A DNA stretch of 64,000 nt from Sambucus nigra (taxonomy: Eukaryota > Streptophyta > Magnoliopsida > Dipsacales > Adoxaceae), in NCBI GenBank assembly GCA_949130495.1, contig OX422208.1:394900561-394964560 (forward strand), given 5' to 3'. The notes beneath the pieces are model-generated. The model ran no database searches, had not been told where the DNA came from, and was given only the letters and a program-made list of their open reading frames with translations. Made by a program: the position numbers and the translations under genes. Positions 1 to 10,101 of the stretch are shown one piece after another. Position 1 is the first letter of the stretch. Each line of letters begins with the position of its first letter.

Positions 1-271
1 CAAGGTTTAGCATAGGCAGATGGGCTGGTAGTGGCCCATTAGCAGGAGGAGCACGGGGAGCGTGTTAGTATTCCTAGGGAACCCAAATATGCTCGGGTAC
101 AGGCGGACCCATAGTGCATGGAAAAATAACCTCGGGCTCTTCGGGGATAGGGACCCGATTTATTTACATCACATGAACCTCGATTTGAAGGTTATCAATT
201 TTGGTAGTGAGCTGAGCTAGAACTGTCAACAAATCCGATTGTACATTCGGCACTTAATCCGTGTTCTCCAT
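1..271 (-). pseudogene. N-terminal start of a decayed Tat/Ogre-type gag
   Basis: Read on the minus strand from a Met at 271, the sequence gives SMENTD, a stop, VPNVQSDLLTVLAQLTTKID, then a Pro-rich stretch (PIPEEPEVIFPCTMGPPVP). A short helical N terminus followed by proline-rich sequence is what Tat/Ogre-type Ty3 gag proteins usually begin with. It lies downstream of a leader, primer-binding site and LTR on the same strand (1599-5132), which is the expected order for the 5' half of an element. At least two in-frame stops are present and the rest of gag lies outside the window. The assignment depends mostly on context; the residues alone would not be diagnostic. Confidence 0.35.
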
Positions 272-1598
272 GGAAAGCGGGTGAATCTCAAACCCGATGT
301 AAGGGGACTGACAGAACTTCGAGGTGGTTCGACTGAATATTGAAGCCAATAGGGAGCCAGGCCAAGAGTATGCGATCGACCCGGTAAGGAGAAAAAATGG
401 GATTTATTTTCGAAAAATAAAAAAAGGGGAATTTGTTAATTTTAGAAAGGGAGGAAAATGTTTTTGACATTTTTGAAAAATATGAGGAATTTCTTTTTTT
501 TGTTTTTGGAGGAAAATAAAATGTTTTTGTTATTTTTGATAAAAGAGGAAAAATATTTTTGGACACTTTTTGAAAGAGAGAGGAAAAGACGAGAGACGGG
601 TCTCAGCATGATTATTAGGTTTATTAGGTTCTCACTTGTATTAAGTTTGCCTAGATGCAAAAAGAAATGTCGGGTGGGACCCGAGTCTAGAAAAATTGTG
701 TTTGCAACATATGTAAAAATAAGGGTTGACTTGTTACCAGGCTCACGGGCAGGCTTCCGTTTTAAAAGTTGCGAGAAAATTTAGGCGACAGGCAGACCCA
801 GAATTTCGAAATAGTTTCGGGTCGAAATTGGGAATCTAATATGTGTGTCCTAGGCTTGACACCTATATGCGGGTATGCAGTTGTTGGGTTAATTAGAGGG
901 TGTTCCCCTCTTTGGCGTGACTTCCATGATATACGTCTTGCTTTTGAGGGCAGTCGGTACGTGTGGACAAGCCATTTGATATACCTGTGTGTGCGTGAAT
1001 TGTCTCACTATATACCTCGTGGGGATGGTACATGTGAGAACGAATTTCATATTCTCGACGTACATGAACGAGTTCCCTGCGATATACCTCCCGTCATGAC
1101 TTCAGTCAAGCAGTATAATGCGGGAGAACCATTCGGTATACATTGAAGGTACTTGGCCAATGGAAGGTGGGAGTTATATCGCTTAGGCTAACTGCGACCT
1201 GCCTGACTAACGCCCATCACGAAGTGACTCCCGAGTTACTAAACAAAATTTCACCAATAGTAATGCTCTTTGGTGCTGTGTGTATCATGTATGATTTTTT
1301 TTTAGTATCTTATGGAGAGAGTATCTTTATTGATCATGCCCAGCCGAGAATAAGGTGCAAGTATAAACAGTAGAGCGGGGATAACAAGTTAGAGTGGGTG
1401 GGGTGTGCAACATGTGGATATACATGATCCTAGGTGCACGTGGTGTGAAGTGTACATGGAAAATTTTGGCAAGTGGGTGAATAGTGGCATAAGCATGAGG
1501 TACATATGTACAGGGAATAATAAGGGAAACATGAAAATAGGGGAATATACAAGAAAGTAAAACACCCATGCAAACAGAGCCTAGTCCTCTTAAAAATA
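272..1598 (-). other. Untranslated leader of the minus-strand Tat/Ogre-like element
   Basis: About 1.3 kb with no credible ORF, between the primer-binding site and the presumed gag start. Positions 370-560 are a strongly purine/T-biased low-complexity stretch that produces only spurious reading frames. Positions 930-1145 hold several loosely repeated boxes around GTATAT/ATATAC. Long leaders of this kind are usual in Tat/Ogre elements. I see nothing else. Confidence 0.4.
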
Positions 1599-1617
1599 GT
1601 CCCCCACATAGTCGCCA
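1599..1617 (-). other. Primer-binding site of the minus-strand element
   Basis: On the minus strand, three bases after the LTR end, the sequence is TGGCGACTATGTGGGGGAC. It begins with TGG (complement of tRNA CCA) and closely resembles the TGGCGACTCTGCTGGGGAC site that I recall following LTRs of many plant Tat/LARD elements. It fixes the orientation and shows that the LTR at 1621-5132 is a 5' LTR. Confidence 0.6.
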
Positions 1618-2136
1618 CAGTGGCTATCCGGGGCGGCGCCGGGGGGAGAGAGAGAGAGAGATACATCTCCCCTCGGGAAGGCTGCACCGCGGTCTCGCAC
1701 CCTTCTTGGGAAGGTTGCTTCGGCCGTCGTCGATGTGGGGGTAAATGTGAAGAGATAGACTCGCCAACCTATTTTGCACAAAACACGCGCCACTTCAAGA
1801 GAGCAGCATCAAGGACAAACCGATGCATACGAAACCAATAGTTCGAACGTTAGAGGGCTAAGTTACAAAATGGGAAGCTGTTAGGCACCCATCCCTCCCT
1901 TTCGGTCTCTCATGGGCTAGTTTTATTATTTTCCTTTATATCCCCGTGACGTGTGTGTGCGTGTTTATATAATGGAGATCGGAATCGTTCAACTCATACC
2001 ATGGATAGGGTAGAGTGAGGTTATCCATAGGAATGTTCCCAATATAACATATGTAGAAAGTATAATTTGGGCGTTCATCACGATATTGAGCGTTATTAGG
2101 AAACGATAATATGTGTTGGATGAAACGTAAACAAGC

Positions 2137-2137
<1 letters not shown>

Positions 2138-2183
<46 letters not shown>
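2138..2183. repeat. (TA)n microsatellite
   Basis: An uninterrupted run of about 23 TA dinucleotides inside the LTR at 1621-5132. Confidence 0.97.
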
Positions 2184-2187
<4 letters not shown>

Positions 2188-2442
2188 AAGGGAGATTTAA
2201 GAAAATTAGGGAACTTGGGAAATTGAGAAAATTTGGAAAATTGGACTCGAGTCTCGGATTTTAATCCGAGACGCCTACGTAGCCTATAAAGGCATCAAAG
2301 TCCACATAGTTCGGAGTTAGCATAGGGGTGGAGTTTATCCCATAGATTCGAATGGAATTTTATTATATGTGTATGTGTAGAAAATGTGTTTTTTTAGGTT
2401 TTAGAAAAAATGTGATGGATAATTCCGTTCGAAATTTATGGG

Positions 2443-3700
2443 TGTCACCCTCTATAAGGGCATAAATTTCCAATTGAGTCCCTGTATTGTTTTGAATTAA
2501 TTCCGTGAACAAAACTGTGTTTATAATATGTCATAGGGAGATTTTTTTTTTTGTCACGATCCCACTTGGTCTGTGACGTATTGAAGAAAATTGAAGACGT
2601 TGCGGCAAAGCTTCAAAGAATTATTCATGCCGAAGTTTAATTGGTGAAAGTTTAATCGTCTTCAAAGCCAATTGCATTCCGAGATCACACGGGTATGAAT
2701 GCGTATAATTAATGGTGCTCGGAATTGTTTTTATAAAAGATAAGGACGTAATTTTTATAAAGAAAAATGTTTAAAATGTTTTTAAAAGTGTTTTAATGGT
2801 TTACGTTGCGTTTTATTCTGATAAAGCTCGAAATAGAGTTTGACTAATTTGAATCTCTTTTAAAAGAGACGTTTTAATCAGAAAATCAAAAAGTAACACT
2901 TACGCGTTGTCGTTCAAACGATATAAGCTCTCGTTCGAACGAGATGCTCATGTCGCGCGAACGATGTGACATTATGCGCCCCTAGGTCCACAGAATTTCT
3001 GCATGGGCACTATTCAAGGCGGCGCTTAATTTTTATTTAAAGATTGTTTTTATCAGAGTTTCGTAGGTGTGCGTCTGGAAAAAAATAGTTTACCATCCAG
3101 TACATGTTTGCACATGTTTTCTAAGGTTTAAAAAGCTTAAACACATCCTTAGAGTTTGCAAAGATCCGAGTTATCATTCTTATATGTTTACGTGATCTTG
3201 CTGCACCAAGTTTATCTGTTCTACCATTGAAAATCAAATTTTTGCAGTGAAGAAAAGAGAAGGACTTCTTGTTCGACATTGTAGACGAATCAAAGTCAAT
3301 CGGTGGACACTGAGACATACGTGGACGCGTGTGTTGTGGACAGGTATCGTGGAACATGGAATTTCTTCATGGGCACTATTGAAGAATGGTAGAAGATCAG
3401 AAGGAGCGTCAAGACCCATGGGGATCGAGTAAGGTTAATCTGTCTTTGTAAAAGCATTGTTCATAGTGATTATCTGGCTTGGGTCGTCCGAGGTTATTTT
3501 CCCGTTTTGGGTTTTTTCCTCGTACATCCGGCATTGTGAGTATTCTTTACTTTACTTTACTTGCTTTAATGACTAGATGCATGTTTAGGATTAATCGAGA
3601 TAAAATTGGTTTAAAGTAAGAATTGGGTTTTCACAACTTGGTTTGGTGCACATTAAAGTTGGTTAATTTTTTGGTAAAAATTGGTTTGATTTGAAACACA
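2443..3700. repeat. Extra sequence within the left LTR, with TTCGAA palindromes
   Basis: Alignment by eye of the left LTR with its partner at 9480-9600 is continuous up to about 3700 and resumes near 2440, so about 1.25 kb here has no counterpart. It starts near TGTCACCCTCTATAAG, and at 2905-2965 it carries palindromic boxes (CTCGTTCGAACGAG and variants) of the type found in the Tekay LTRs. It may be a solo or partial LTR of another family. I could not find a target duplication, so the edges are tentative. A 14-base phrase (ATGGGCACTATTNA) recurs at about 3003 and 3369. Confidence 0.35.
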
Positions 3701-4074
3701 CGAAAAAGGGTTTTTTTCACCCTTTTTTATTTATTTTTGGGATTTTTATAGAAAATAAAGTATGTGCAATATACTAATAAAAGTGTAGGTATTAATGAAT
3801 CTAATGTTTATTATGCAAAAATAAGGAACTTAAAGAGAGAGGGAAGGAATTGGACCTTCTTTAAAGCTTGATCTTTGATCTTGGATGAACTCCCTTAAGT
3901 CTTGATGAATGTCGATGAGAGAGAAGGATATTTTGCCAAATTAGGTGTGAACGGGATGGGAATGTAAGCTTGGATGGAACTTCACATGAGGAACTTCGCT
4001 GATTTCGAGGGAATGTTATTGAGATCATTGATGTTGATGGATCTGTTGTTGTGTTTTTGAATGAGGTCATAGCC

Positions 4075-4087
4075 CTTATTTATAAGG
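4075..4087 (-). promoter_or_regulatory. TATA box of the minus-strand LTR
   Basis: On the minus strand: CCTTATAAATAAGG followed by GCTATGACCTCATTC. The homologous LTR at 8420 has CTATATAAAGG followed by GACCATGACATCATTCC, so the box and about 20 bases downstream are conserved between the two LTRs. Transcription would run leftwards. Confidence 0.55.
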
Positions 4088-4199
4088 TCAGGGGTGCCAA
4101 TCTTCCTACCCATAGAGGTGTCTATCGGCATGTGACCCCAGGCACTATGCCGATAGGCAGGGATTTGGACCTGCCAATTGGTAGTCCCATGCAGATTTT

Positions 4200-5010
4200 C
4201 CTAGAAGAACAGTCGTAGAACATAAAACATTGATCCGAATTACGCACGGGGCATTTCGTTAGAAAGGTTTTTCAGAGACCTTCAGGATCCTTTGTATTAC
4301 TCCCGGGTCTGGCAGTTGAATTTGGGTCAACTGTGGCTTGGAAGCGCATGTCGGACCTTTGGACGGGAGATCGTTGGACCCAAATGGATCATTCATCCAT
4401 ATGGTAAGTCAGAATCCTGCATGGGGCAGACCGTTGGAAAGGTTAGGAGATGTACTTCGACATTCCAAAGAGTTTTGCTTGGTTCGGAATGTTTACCTCG
4501 ATCAATCGAGGCTTGAAAGTTTCGGGGTACCTCTCGGAGTAAAATGAATCGTTCGTCCGTACCGTAGGTCAGAATTACACATGAGGTTAGAAAGGGTATT
4601 CAGTGCCCTTCGGAGATTCAATTAGTCTCGTTTGAGCTAAAGAGTTGACTTTGGTCAAACGGAACTTGGAAGCGCTCGGTGGCCTCCGAATCGATTTTTG
4701 GGGGAAAACTGATCGTTTGTCCGAACGGTTATGCTGTTTTGTGCCTAGGGTGGACCGTTTAAAACGGGTTTCAGTGCCCTTTAAAGATTTTAAGAGCTTT
4801 CTCTCTGACGGCAAAGTTGATTGGGGTCAGTTCGGGGCTCGAGACTACCTGGTGGCCTCCGAATCGATCTTCGGTAGTAAAATGATTCTTTTTTCTGAAC
4901 TGTTATGCTGATTAGCACACGGCACAGAGCGTTGGAAAGGGTATTCAGGGACCTTTAAAGATTCAAAGGGCTTTTTCTCTGATAATAAAGTTGATCGGAG
5001 TTAAACGGGG
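4200..5010 (-). repeat. Diverged direct repeats in the U3 of the left LTR
   Basis: About five degenerate units of roughly 150-180 bp. They are marked by the phrase GTTGGAAAGG/GTTAGAAAGGG at about 4256, 4431, 4584, 4750 and 4930, each followed by a shared block around CCTTTAAAGATT and then AAAGTTGAT. The partner LTR at 8420 has about three units (anchors near 8612, 8772 and 8945), so copy number differs between copies. Repeats in this position are typical of U3 enhancers. Confidence 0.65.
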
Positions 5011-5132
5011 CTCGGGGGCATCGAGTGGGCTCTAGATTGTTACTCAGAGTGCGACCTAGGGTTTATAGTGAGATGGGGAGGTGCTATGGACCTAAGGGGA
5101 GACCTAGGGGGTCCTAAAATGTGTTATCTATA

Positions 5133-7110
5133 GGAGTTGGATGACTTCTTCACATAGACGGACATCGATGCCATCCAATCCTTGATATCCCTTAGCCAGG
5201 TGGTCGACACATGGACAGTCTGTAAGAAAAGGGAAAAAAACACAAAAATTAAGCAAGTTAGTAAAGAAAAAAATAAGGAATGGAACAAGAAACATAACTC
5301 ACTCCAAAGAGCATCCTTGAAAAGACCCTCCAACCCTTCCTTCATCTCATGAAGACGGTGAGGCATTGACACCACACCCGTGCTACTCAGCTAAAAATGA
5401 TAAGTGGGAGTGGAGATTTGAAGAAGCAGAACCTCCCCCACTGTCGCAGTCGCGCCTCCTCTAAAACTGTGGGCCAACATCGGCAGTACGTTGGTACCTC
5501 TCCCCGATCCAGTCGTAGGTGGAGGCATATTCTCGACGTCATATATGCATGACAGCATCAACTAGCTGGTACCAAAGTCCAAATAGTCGTAGCCTGTCGT
5601 CGTACCCATGTAGTATGTACAGGGCTCACCCTTATTCGTCGCCTCCCTTGCCTTATCCTTTATCTCCCTCACCTACCTCGTCTACTCTAGGGACGCCGAT
5701 GATGGGCCATCCACCTCTCCTTCCATGATTTATTGCACCACCTTCTCCCCAAGGTACCAGACATAATCGAACTCGTGCACCAACAATCGCATCATCTGTG
5801 CGTGCACACCCATAACCCCTACGGCGCTCGAAGGTAGACTCCGAGGGAAAACGGCCACCTATTACCCCAAAAAAGAGTCAGTAATCTACCCAAAAAGAAA
5901 AATATTTCAAAATTCATAAAGACACAAGGATAAAAAAAACCTAACCTAATTGCTCATCCGGGCAATCAGTGCCGCCCCCACATCCTTCAGAGATAGGGAT
6001 TGGTTCAAAATCCATTTGGCTTCCTCACCCTGTACATCCTATATAAATATGTCATCTCACTCGCCTTCAAGTAAACTAACCCCTTCTTGTGCCCTGTCTC
6101 CTCATAAAACCACGTCTACAAAAGGAAACACCAAGAATCAGAAGAGAAAGCAAAAGGACAGCAAGAAAATAAAGAGGAAATTAAACTCAAAAATTACCTC
6201 CAAGAGATACATGGGTCCTGTAAACGTCTAACGGCACCACCGAATGAAGGCATCCAAAGAAAAATAAAGGGATGTTAAGGTAAATTTCCCCGATCATATA
6301 GATGGATGTCCGAGATAATCCTCAAATATGGTAAAAAGTAAAGATGGACGACATCGCCACCGCAAATACCCCCAGCAAAAGAAAAATAAATAAGTATCAC
6401 CTGTCGCCCGTCCGTGTCATCAATCTTCCTAGACATCAGAGTATCCTTCATCATATAGAATCCCTTGACATGATTTTTCTGACATCCCCTAAGGCAGCCC
6501 GCACTGCCACCTTCTTGACTTGCAAAGTATGATCCCCCATGATCTACTGACCAACATAGTCCAGCCCCGTCAAATGATGGGCATTCAAGGGATTAATTAT
6601 CATCACCCCAATCCCTAGGTGAAATGTTTGGGTCGTATTCCACCATCTCTTGCCAAGCGCGCATAACATCATCGTTTAGCGTGGCATCTCATTTTATGTA
6701 CTCGCCAATGTACAAAACTTGGAAGACAACACCATCCACCGTACCACCCCAGGAGGCCTATCCTAAATGTTTTTCATCCTAGTCATCCCTCGAGATTGAA
6801 TACTTGAAGAGGCTATGTTAACCTGCACAAAAATCAAGAAAACCCTTCACTATCCCCAATGCAAGATAGAAAAGAAAAGGTTGAAAACCAAAGGACAAGC
6901 ACTAACATAGACATTAGGGTTCTTTACCCTCGCCAAACGATGATGCGCAGGCTCGGGTTGTAAAATCATCTCCTCAGTCACCGACTCAAAGGAGTCATAT
7001 GCATTCTCGTTACCCAAACCCAGCAGCAGCACAGTTCGCCATTCTAAACCTACCCAGTCATCGACAAACACCCATTCATTATTGTTATTGCAGCCAGAAG
7101 CACCCACCAT
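5133..7110 (-). pseudogene. Decayed multi-exon gene resembling plant mobile domain (PMD) proteins
   Basis: The minus strand opens with a Met at 7110 and 68 clean codons (EWVFVDDWVGLEW ... PEPAHHRLARV), then a plausible donor (AGG|GTAAAG, near 6905) and acceptor (TTTGTGCAG|GTTAAC, near 6825). The next exon reads VNIASSSIQSRGMTR and later KRWWNTTQTFHLGIGVMII, then NPLNAHHLTGLDYVG, which follows the PMD pattern WWxTTxTFHxxxGEMTxTPLDxxxITGL. Further fragments at 6231-5950 and 5590-5133 (QTVHVSTTWLRDIKDWMAS) look like later exons. Several in-frame stops show decay. PMD genes are known both as host MAIN-like genes and as passengers in plant transposons. The upstream region is LTR-like, so a transposon-borne copy is likeliest here. 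The family call rests on the pattern of a few motifs. Confidence 0.4.
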
Positions 7111-7632
7111 TTAAGATCTTGTAAATAAATGGACTCGAAAATGATTTTAGAAAGAGAAAGCAAGAGAATAAACCACTAGAAGGTGTGGAAAAATAAAGAG
7201 GTCCCCCCTTTTTAGAGGAGGCAAAGGGGCATGCCGATTGGCAGTCCCATGGTCCTACCTGTCGACACTAACCTTTCCCCTTCCTAGAGAAGCCAAGGAG
7301 TCCATGCCCTATGATGATAGGCACCTCCTTAGACCCGCCTATCGTTAATCCCCTCAGGAGTCCATGCCCTATGTTGGAAAAATCAAAAAATTGCCCCAAC
7401 AAAATCACAAAATTCCCCGCTAAGTCAAGAACGTCATTTCTTCGAGAAAAAATCATTTTTGGAATGCCACACTAGTTAGAATCCCTTGTTGATCCTTAAC
7501 AGGATCATCGAAACTCACTCTCATCGTTAACATATTCCCTAATGAAACTAAGAATCTAAGGTATGCCTGAACCAAAGTACTCTACGCTTTCCCCAACCAA
7601 GACACAATTCGAAAAACTCCCCGTAAACAACA
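7111..7632 (-). promoter_or_regulatory. LTR-like promoter region upstream of the PMD-like gene
   Basis: On the minus strand this segment carries CATGGGACTGCCAATCGGCA, near-identical to GCATGGGACTACCAATTGGC in the promoter of the left LTR, then AGGCACC/GATAGGC motifs, a run of G and a weak TTTATTTTT box about 90 bases before the Met at 7110. The phrase GGAGTCCATGCCCTATG occurs twice (7297-7313 and 7359-7375). It appears to be a third, diverged copy of the same promoter module, placed directly in front of the PMD-like gene. Positions 7380-7632 show nothing else. Confidence 0.4.
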
Positions 7633-8370
7633 TCCTTAGGTCCTCAAAATTGACCTCGACCCAAATAATTGGTTATCCCACTCCTTAGGTCCTTATAATC
7701 GACCTTAACCTGTAGAATTGGTCATCCCACTCCTTAAGTTCGCAGAATCGACCTCAACTTCCTGAATTGGTCATCCTACTCCTTAGATTTGCAGAATCGA
7801 CCTCGACCTGTAGAATTGGTCATCCCACTCCTTAGGTATGCAAAATCTACCTTGACCCTCTAAATTGGTTATCTCACATCTTTAGGTTTGTAGAATCAAC
7901 CTTGACCCGCTAAATTGATCTGTTCACTCCTTAGGTCCTCAGAATCGACATGAACCCACTGAATTGGGCATCTCACATCTATAGGTCTGCAGAATCAATC
8001 TTGACCCATAGAATTGGTCATCTTTAGGTCCGCAGAATCGACCTTAGCTCGTATAATTGGTCATATAACATCTTTAGGTCTGCATAATTGACCTTGACCC
8101 ATAGAATTGGTCATCTCACATCTTTAGGTCTGTAAAATCGACCTTGACCCGTTGAATTGGTCATCTCACTCCTTAAGTTCGCAGAATCGACCTTGACCCA
8201 CAAAATTGATCATCGTAATCCTTAAGTCCACATAATTGATCTCGATCTGCTAAAACGGTCATTTCACTCTTCAGGTCCACGAATCGACCTCGACCCTCTA
8301 AATTGGTCACTTTCGCCCCTAGGTCCACAGAATTAACCTCAATCATATTATCAAAAATTAATAAGGTGTC
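7633..8370. repeat. Tandem array of about 15 units of about 50 bp
   Basis: Units start with CCTTAGGTCC (or variants) and continue with GCAGAATCGACCTTGACC, a variable trinucleotide, and GAATTGGTCATCTCACT. I count 14-15 units of 43-50 bp, most differing from the consensus at 5-10 positions. The array ends about 50 bp before the LTR at 8420. Tat/Ogre-lineage elements are known to carry hypervariable tandem arrays in the 3' untranslated region just before the 3' LTR, and this has that position and look. Confidence 0.9.
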
Positions 8371-8419
8371 TATCGTTCGATGATCTTCACTTATTCCAAG
8401 CTCACCCATCGAGGGTATC

Positions 8420-10101
8420 TGTAGACACCCCATCCTACTACCCCCTAAGTAGCTCCTTAGGTCCCAAAGGCTCCTCATAGATTCGTAAATGCTAATTCAT
8501 ACTTCGAGTACTAATCTGGAGGCCACATGGCACTTTTGGACCTCTTTTGACTCCAATCAACTCTTTAACCTGAGCAAAATTTAATGAAACTTTGAATTGA
8601 TCCAAATCTCATTTCCAACGGTTTGTGTCGTGCGCGAATTGGCTTCATGGTTTGCACGAACAACTCATTTTACTTTGAAAGACCACTAAGTGATTTCGGT
8701 CCCCGTTTATCCTTGATCAACCCTCCAAACCAAGTGAAGCTCAATAAAATTTCAAAGGGTTCTAAATTTTCTTTCCAACGGTATATTCCATGTGCAAATC
8801 AACCTCACAGTTCTCACGAACAACCTGTTTTACTCCAAAATCCCATATCTAAAGACCATCGAGCACTTTCGATCCTCGTTTGACTTTGGTAAACTCTCGA
8901 ACTTGTGAGTCGCACAAGGTATTCTTAAATGGTTCTGAATTCTCTTTTCAAAGGTTCCTTCTATATGTGATTCGGACTTACGATTTGCATTTTATGCTCG
9001 CTTTTTCAAAAAAGTCCCTTCCGGAATGTCTAAAGGCACCCCAAACCCCCTGCCTATCGGTAAGGTGTACTTTCCTTGTCCAGGAAGGCGGGCACTATGT
9101 CAATAGGCAGGCTAGGGGCCATGATAATCATCACCCCCTAACCCTAAAATGCACTATATAAAGGGACCATGACATCATTCCGGAAGGAGGTCCCTTTCAG
9201 CAGTTAGCCAACATTCTCTCGAAATCAGAGCTCCGTCATTGCCAAAAAAAACTAATTTCCTACATTCTCCCACCTCACTTTCCTTATATTTTTGGTCATT
9301 TACCCCATCCTATTATACCAATCTTATCTTCTACAAGGTCCACCCATATATCTTTTCTTGTTCACTCATTTAGTGTTATTATTCACTTTATTTGCATTTT
9401 ATGATATCTTTTAGTCTTGTCTCATTTTCTCACATCAACTAATGTTCACTTTTATCATTAGTATTTCACACAACTTATTTTCATAAAAAATCAAAAATAC
9501 CAAAAGTGGGTTTTCTTGTAAATTCCAGAAGTAAGACTTCCTCATTTTCTCACACTTTCACACTTGGACACATTTTTCTCAAAAGCATTCAAAGAGGAAT
9601 CTTAAATTTAGATTTATGAGTTGAACCCAACTCCTACGATATATTTGAACTATGTGAACTTTGATGCTCCTTGGGCTATGTAGGCGTCCTAGGTCAATCC
9701 TAGGACTCGAGTCTTCCCTTTCCATTTTTATGCTTTTTATATTATATTATATATATTTTTAAAGTCTTGAACTCCAATATATTTGTGTCTCCTTCGACAT
9801 GCACATTCGTTCCTCCATAGCGACTCGTGATTTGGCGAACACTCACGTTATATGTTTGTGATTATTTTTAGGTACATTTCCATGGATGAGTCTGCTTCGT
9901 CCCTTCCATGACATGAGTCGGAGGATTCCCTTCTCTCGTTATTTATTACACACTATATAAACACATCATGCCTTGGAGAAAGAGGAGAAAATCAACATAG
10001 CCCATGAGAGACCAAAAGGGTGGAATGGGAGACGAATGCCTTCCCATTCCTTAACTTAGTCCTCGGACCTTCGAATCACTTGGTTTCGTATGCATCAGTA
10101 T
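8420..10101 (+). repeat. LTR (Tat/Ogre-like), left part, split by element 1
   Basis: Starts TGTAGACACCCC, has three diverged U3 repeats (8480-8990), a TATA box at 9155-9164, and runs to the insertion point of element 1, continuing at 20527-20818. Removing element 1 and one copy of its target duplication leaves about 1.97 kb. It is homologous to the minus-strand LTR at 1621-5132. Five bases before it are GTATC (8415-8419) and five after its end are GTATG (20819-20823), which could be a target duplication of a solo LTR. Because the tandem array sits just upstream and no primer-binding site follows, a 3' LTR is equally possible. Confidence 0.65.
9155..9164 (+). promoter_or_regulatory. TATA box of the plus-strand LTR
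   Basis: TATATAAAGG, about 40-110 bases downstream of two TGCCTATCGG/CAATAGGCAGG motifs (9045 and 9100). The same arrangement is seen in the left LTR in the opposite orientation. Confidence 0.55.

Larger units (their letters stand above)
1621..5132 (-). repeat. 5' LTR of a minus-strand Tat/Ogre-like element
   Basis: The LTR reads right to left: a start near 5132 (TATAGATAAC, aligning with TGTAGACACC of the homologous LTR at 8420), direct repeats at 4200-5010, a TATA box near 4080, and an end at CCA (1621) just before the primer-binding site. Homology to the plus-strand LTR at 8420-20818 is clear in the promoter, in a block containing CTATGTGNACTTTGATGC (2260-2330 against 9650-9720), and in the distal part (reverse complement of 1815-1925 against 9985-10096). 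It is about 1.5 kb longer than its partner, mostly because of extra sequence at about 2443-3700 and two more U3 repeats. The upstream edge is approximate. Confidence 0.65.

Noticed and set aside
288..566. Minus-strand ORF rich in Phe, Ser and Lys
   Set aside because: It lies in a purine/pyrimidine low-complexity tract in an element leader; composition alone explains the open frame.
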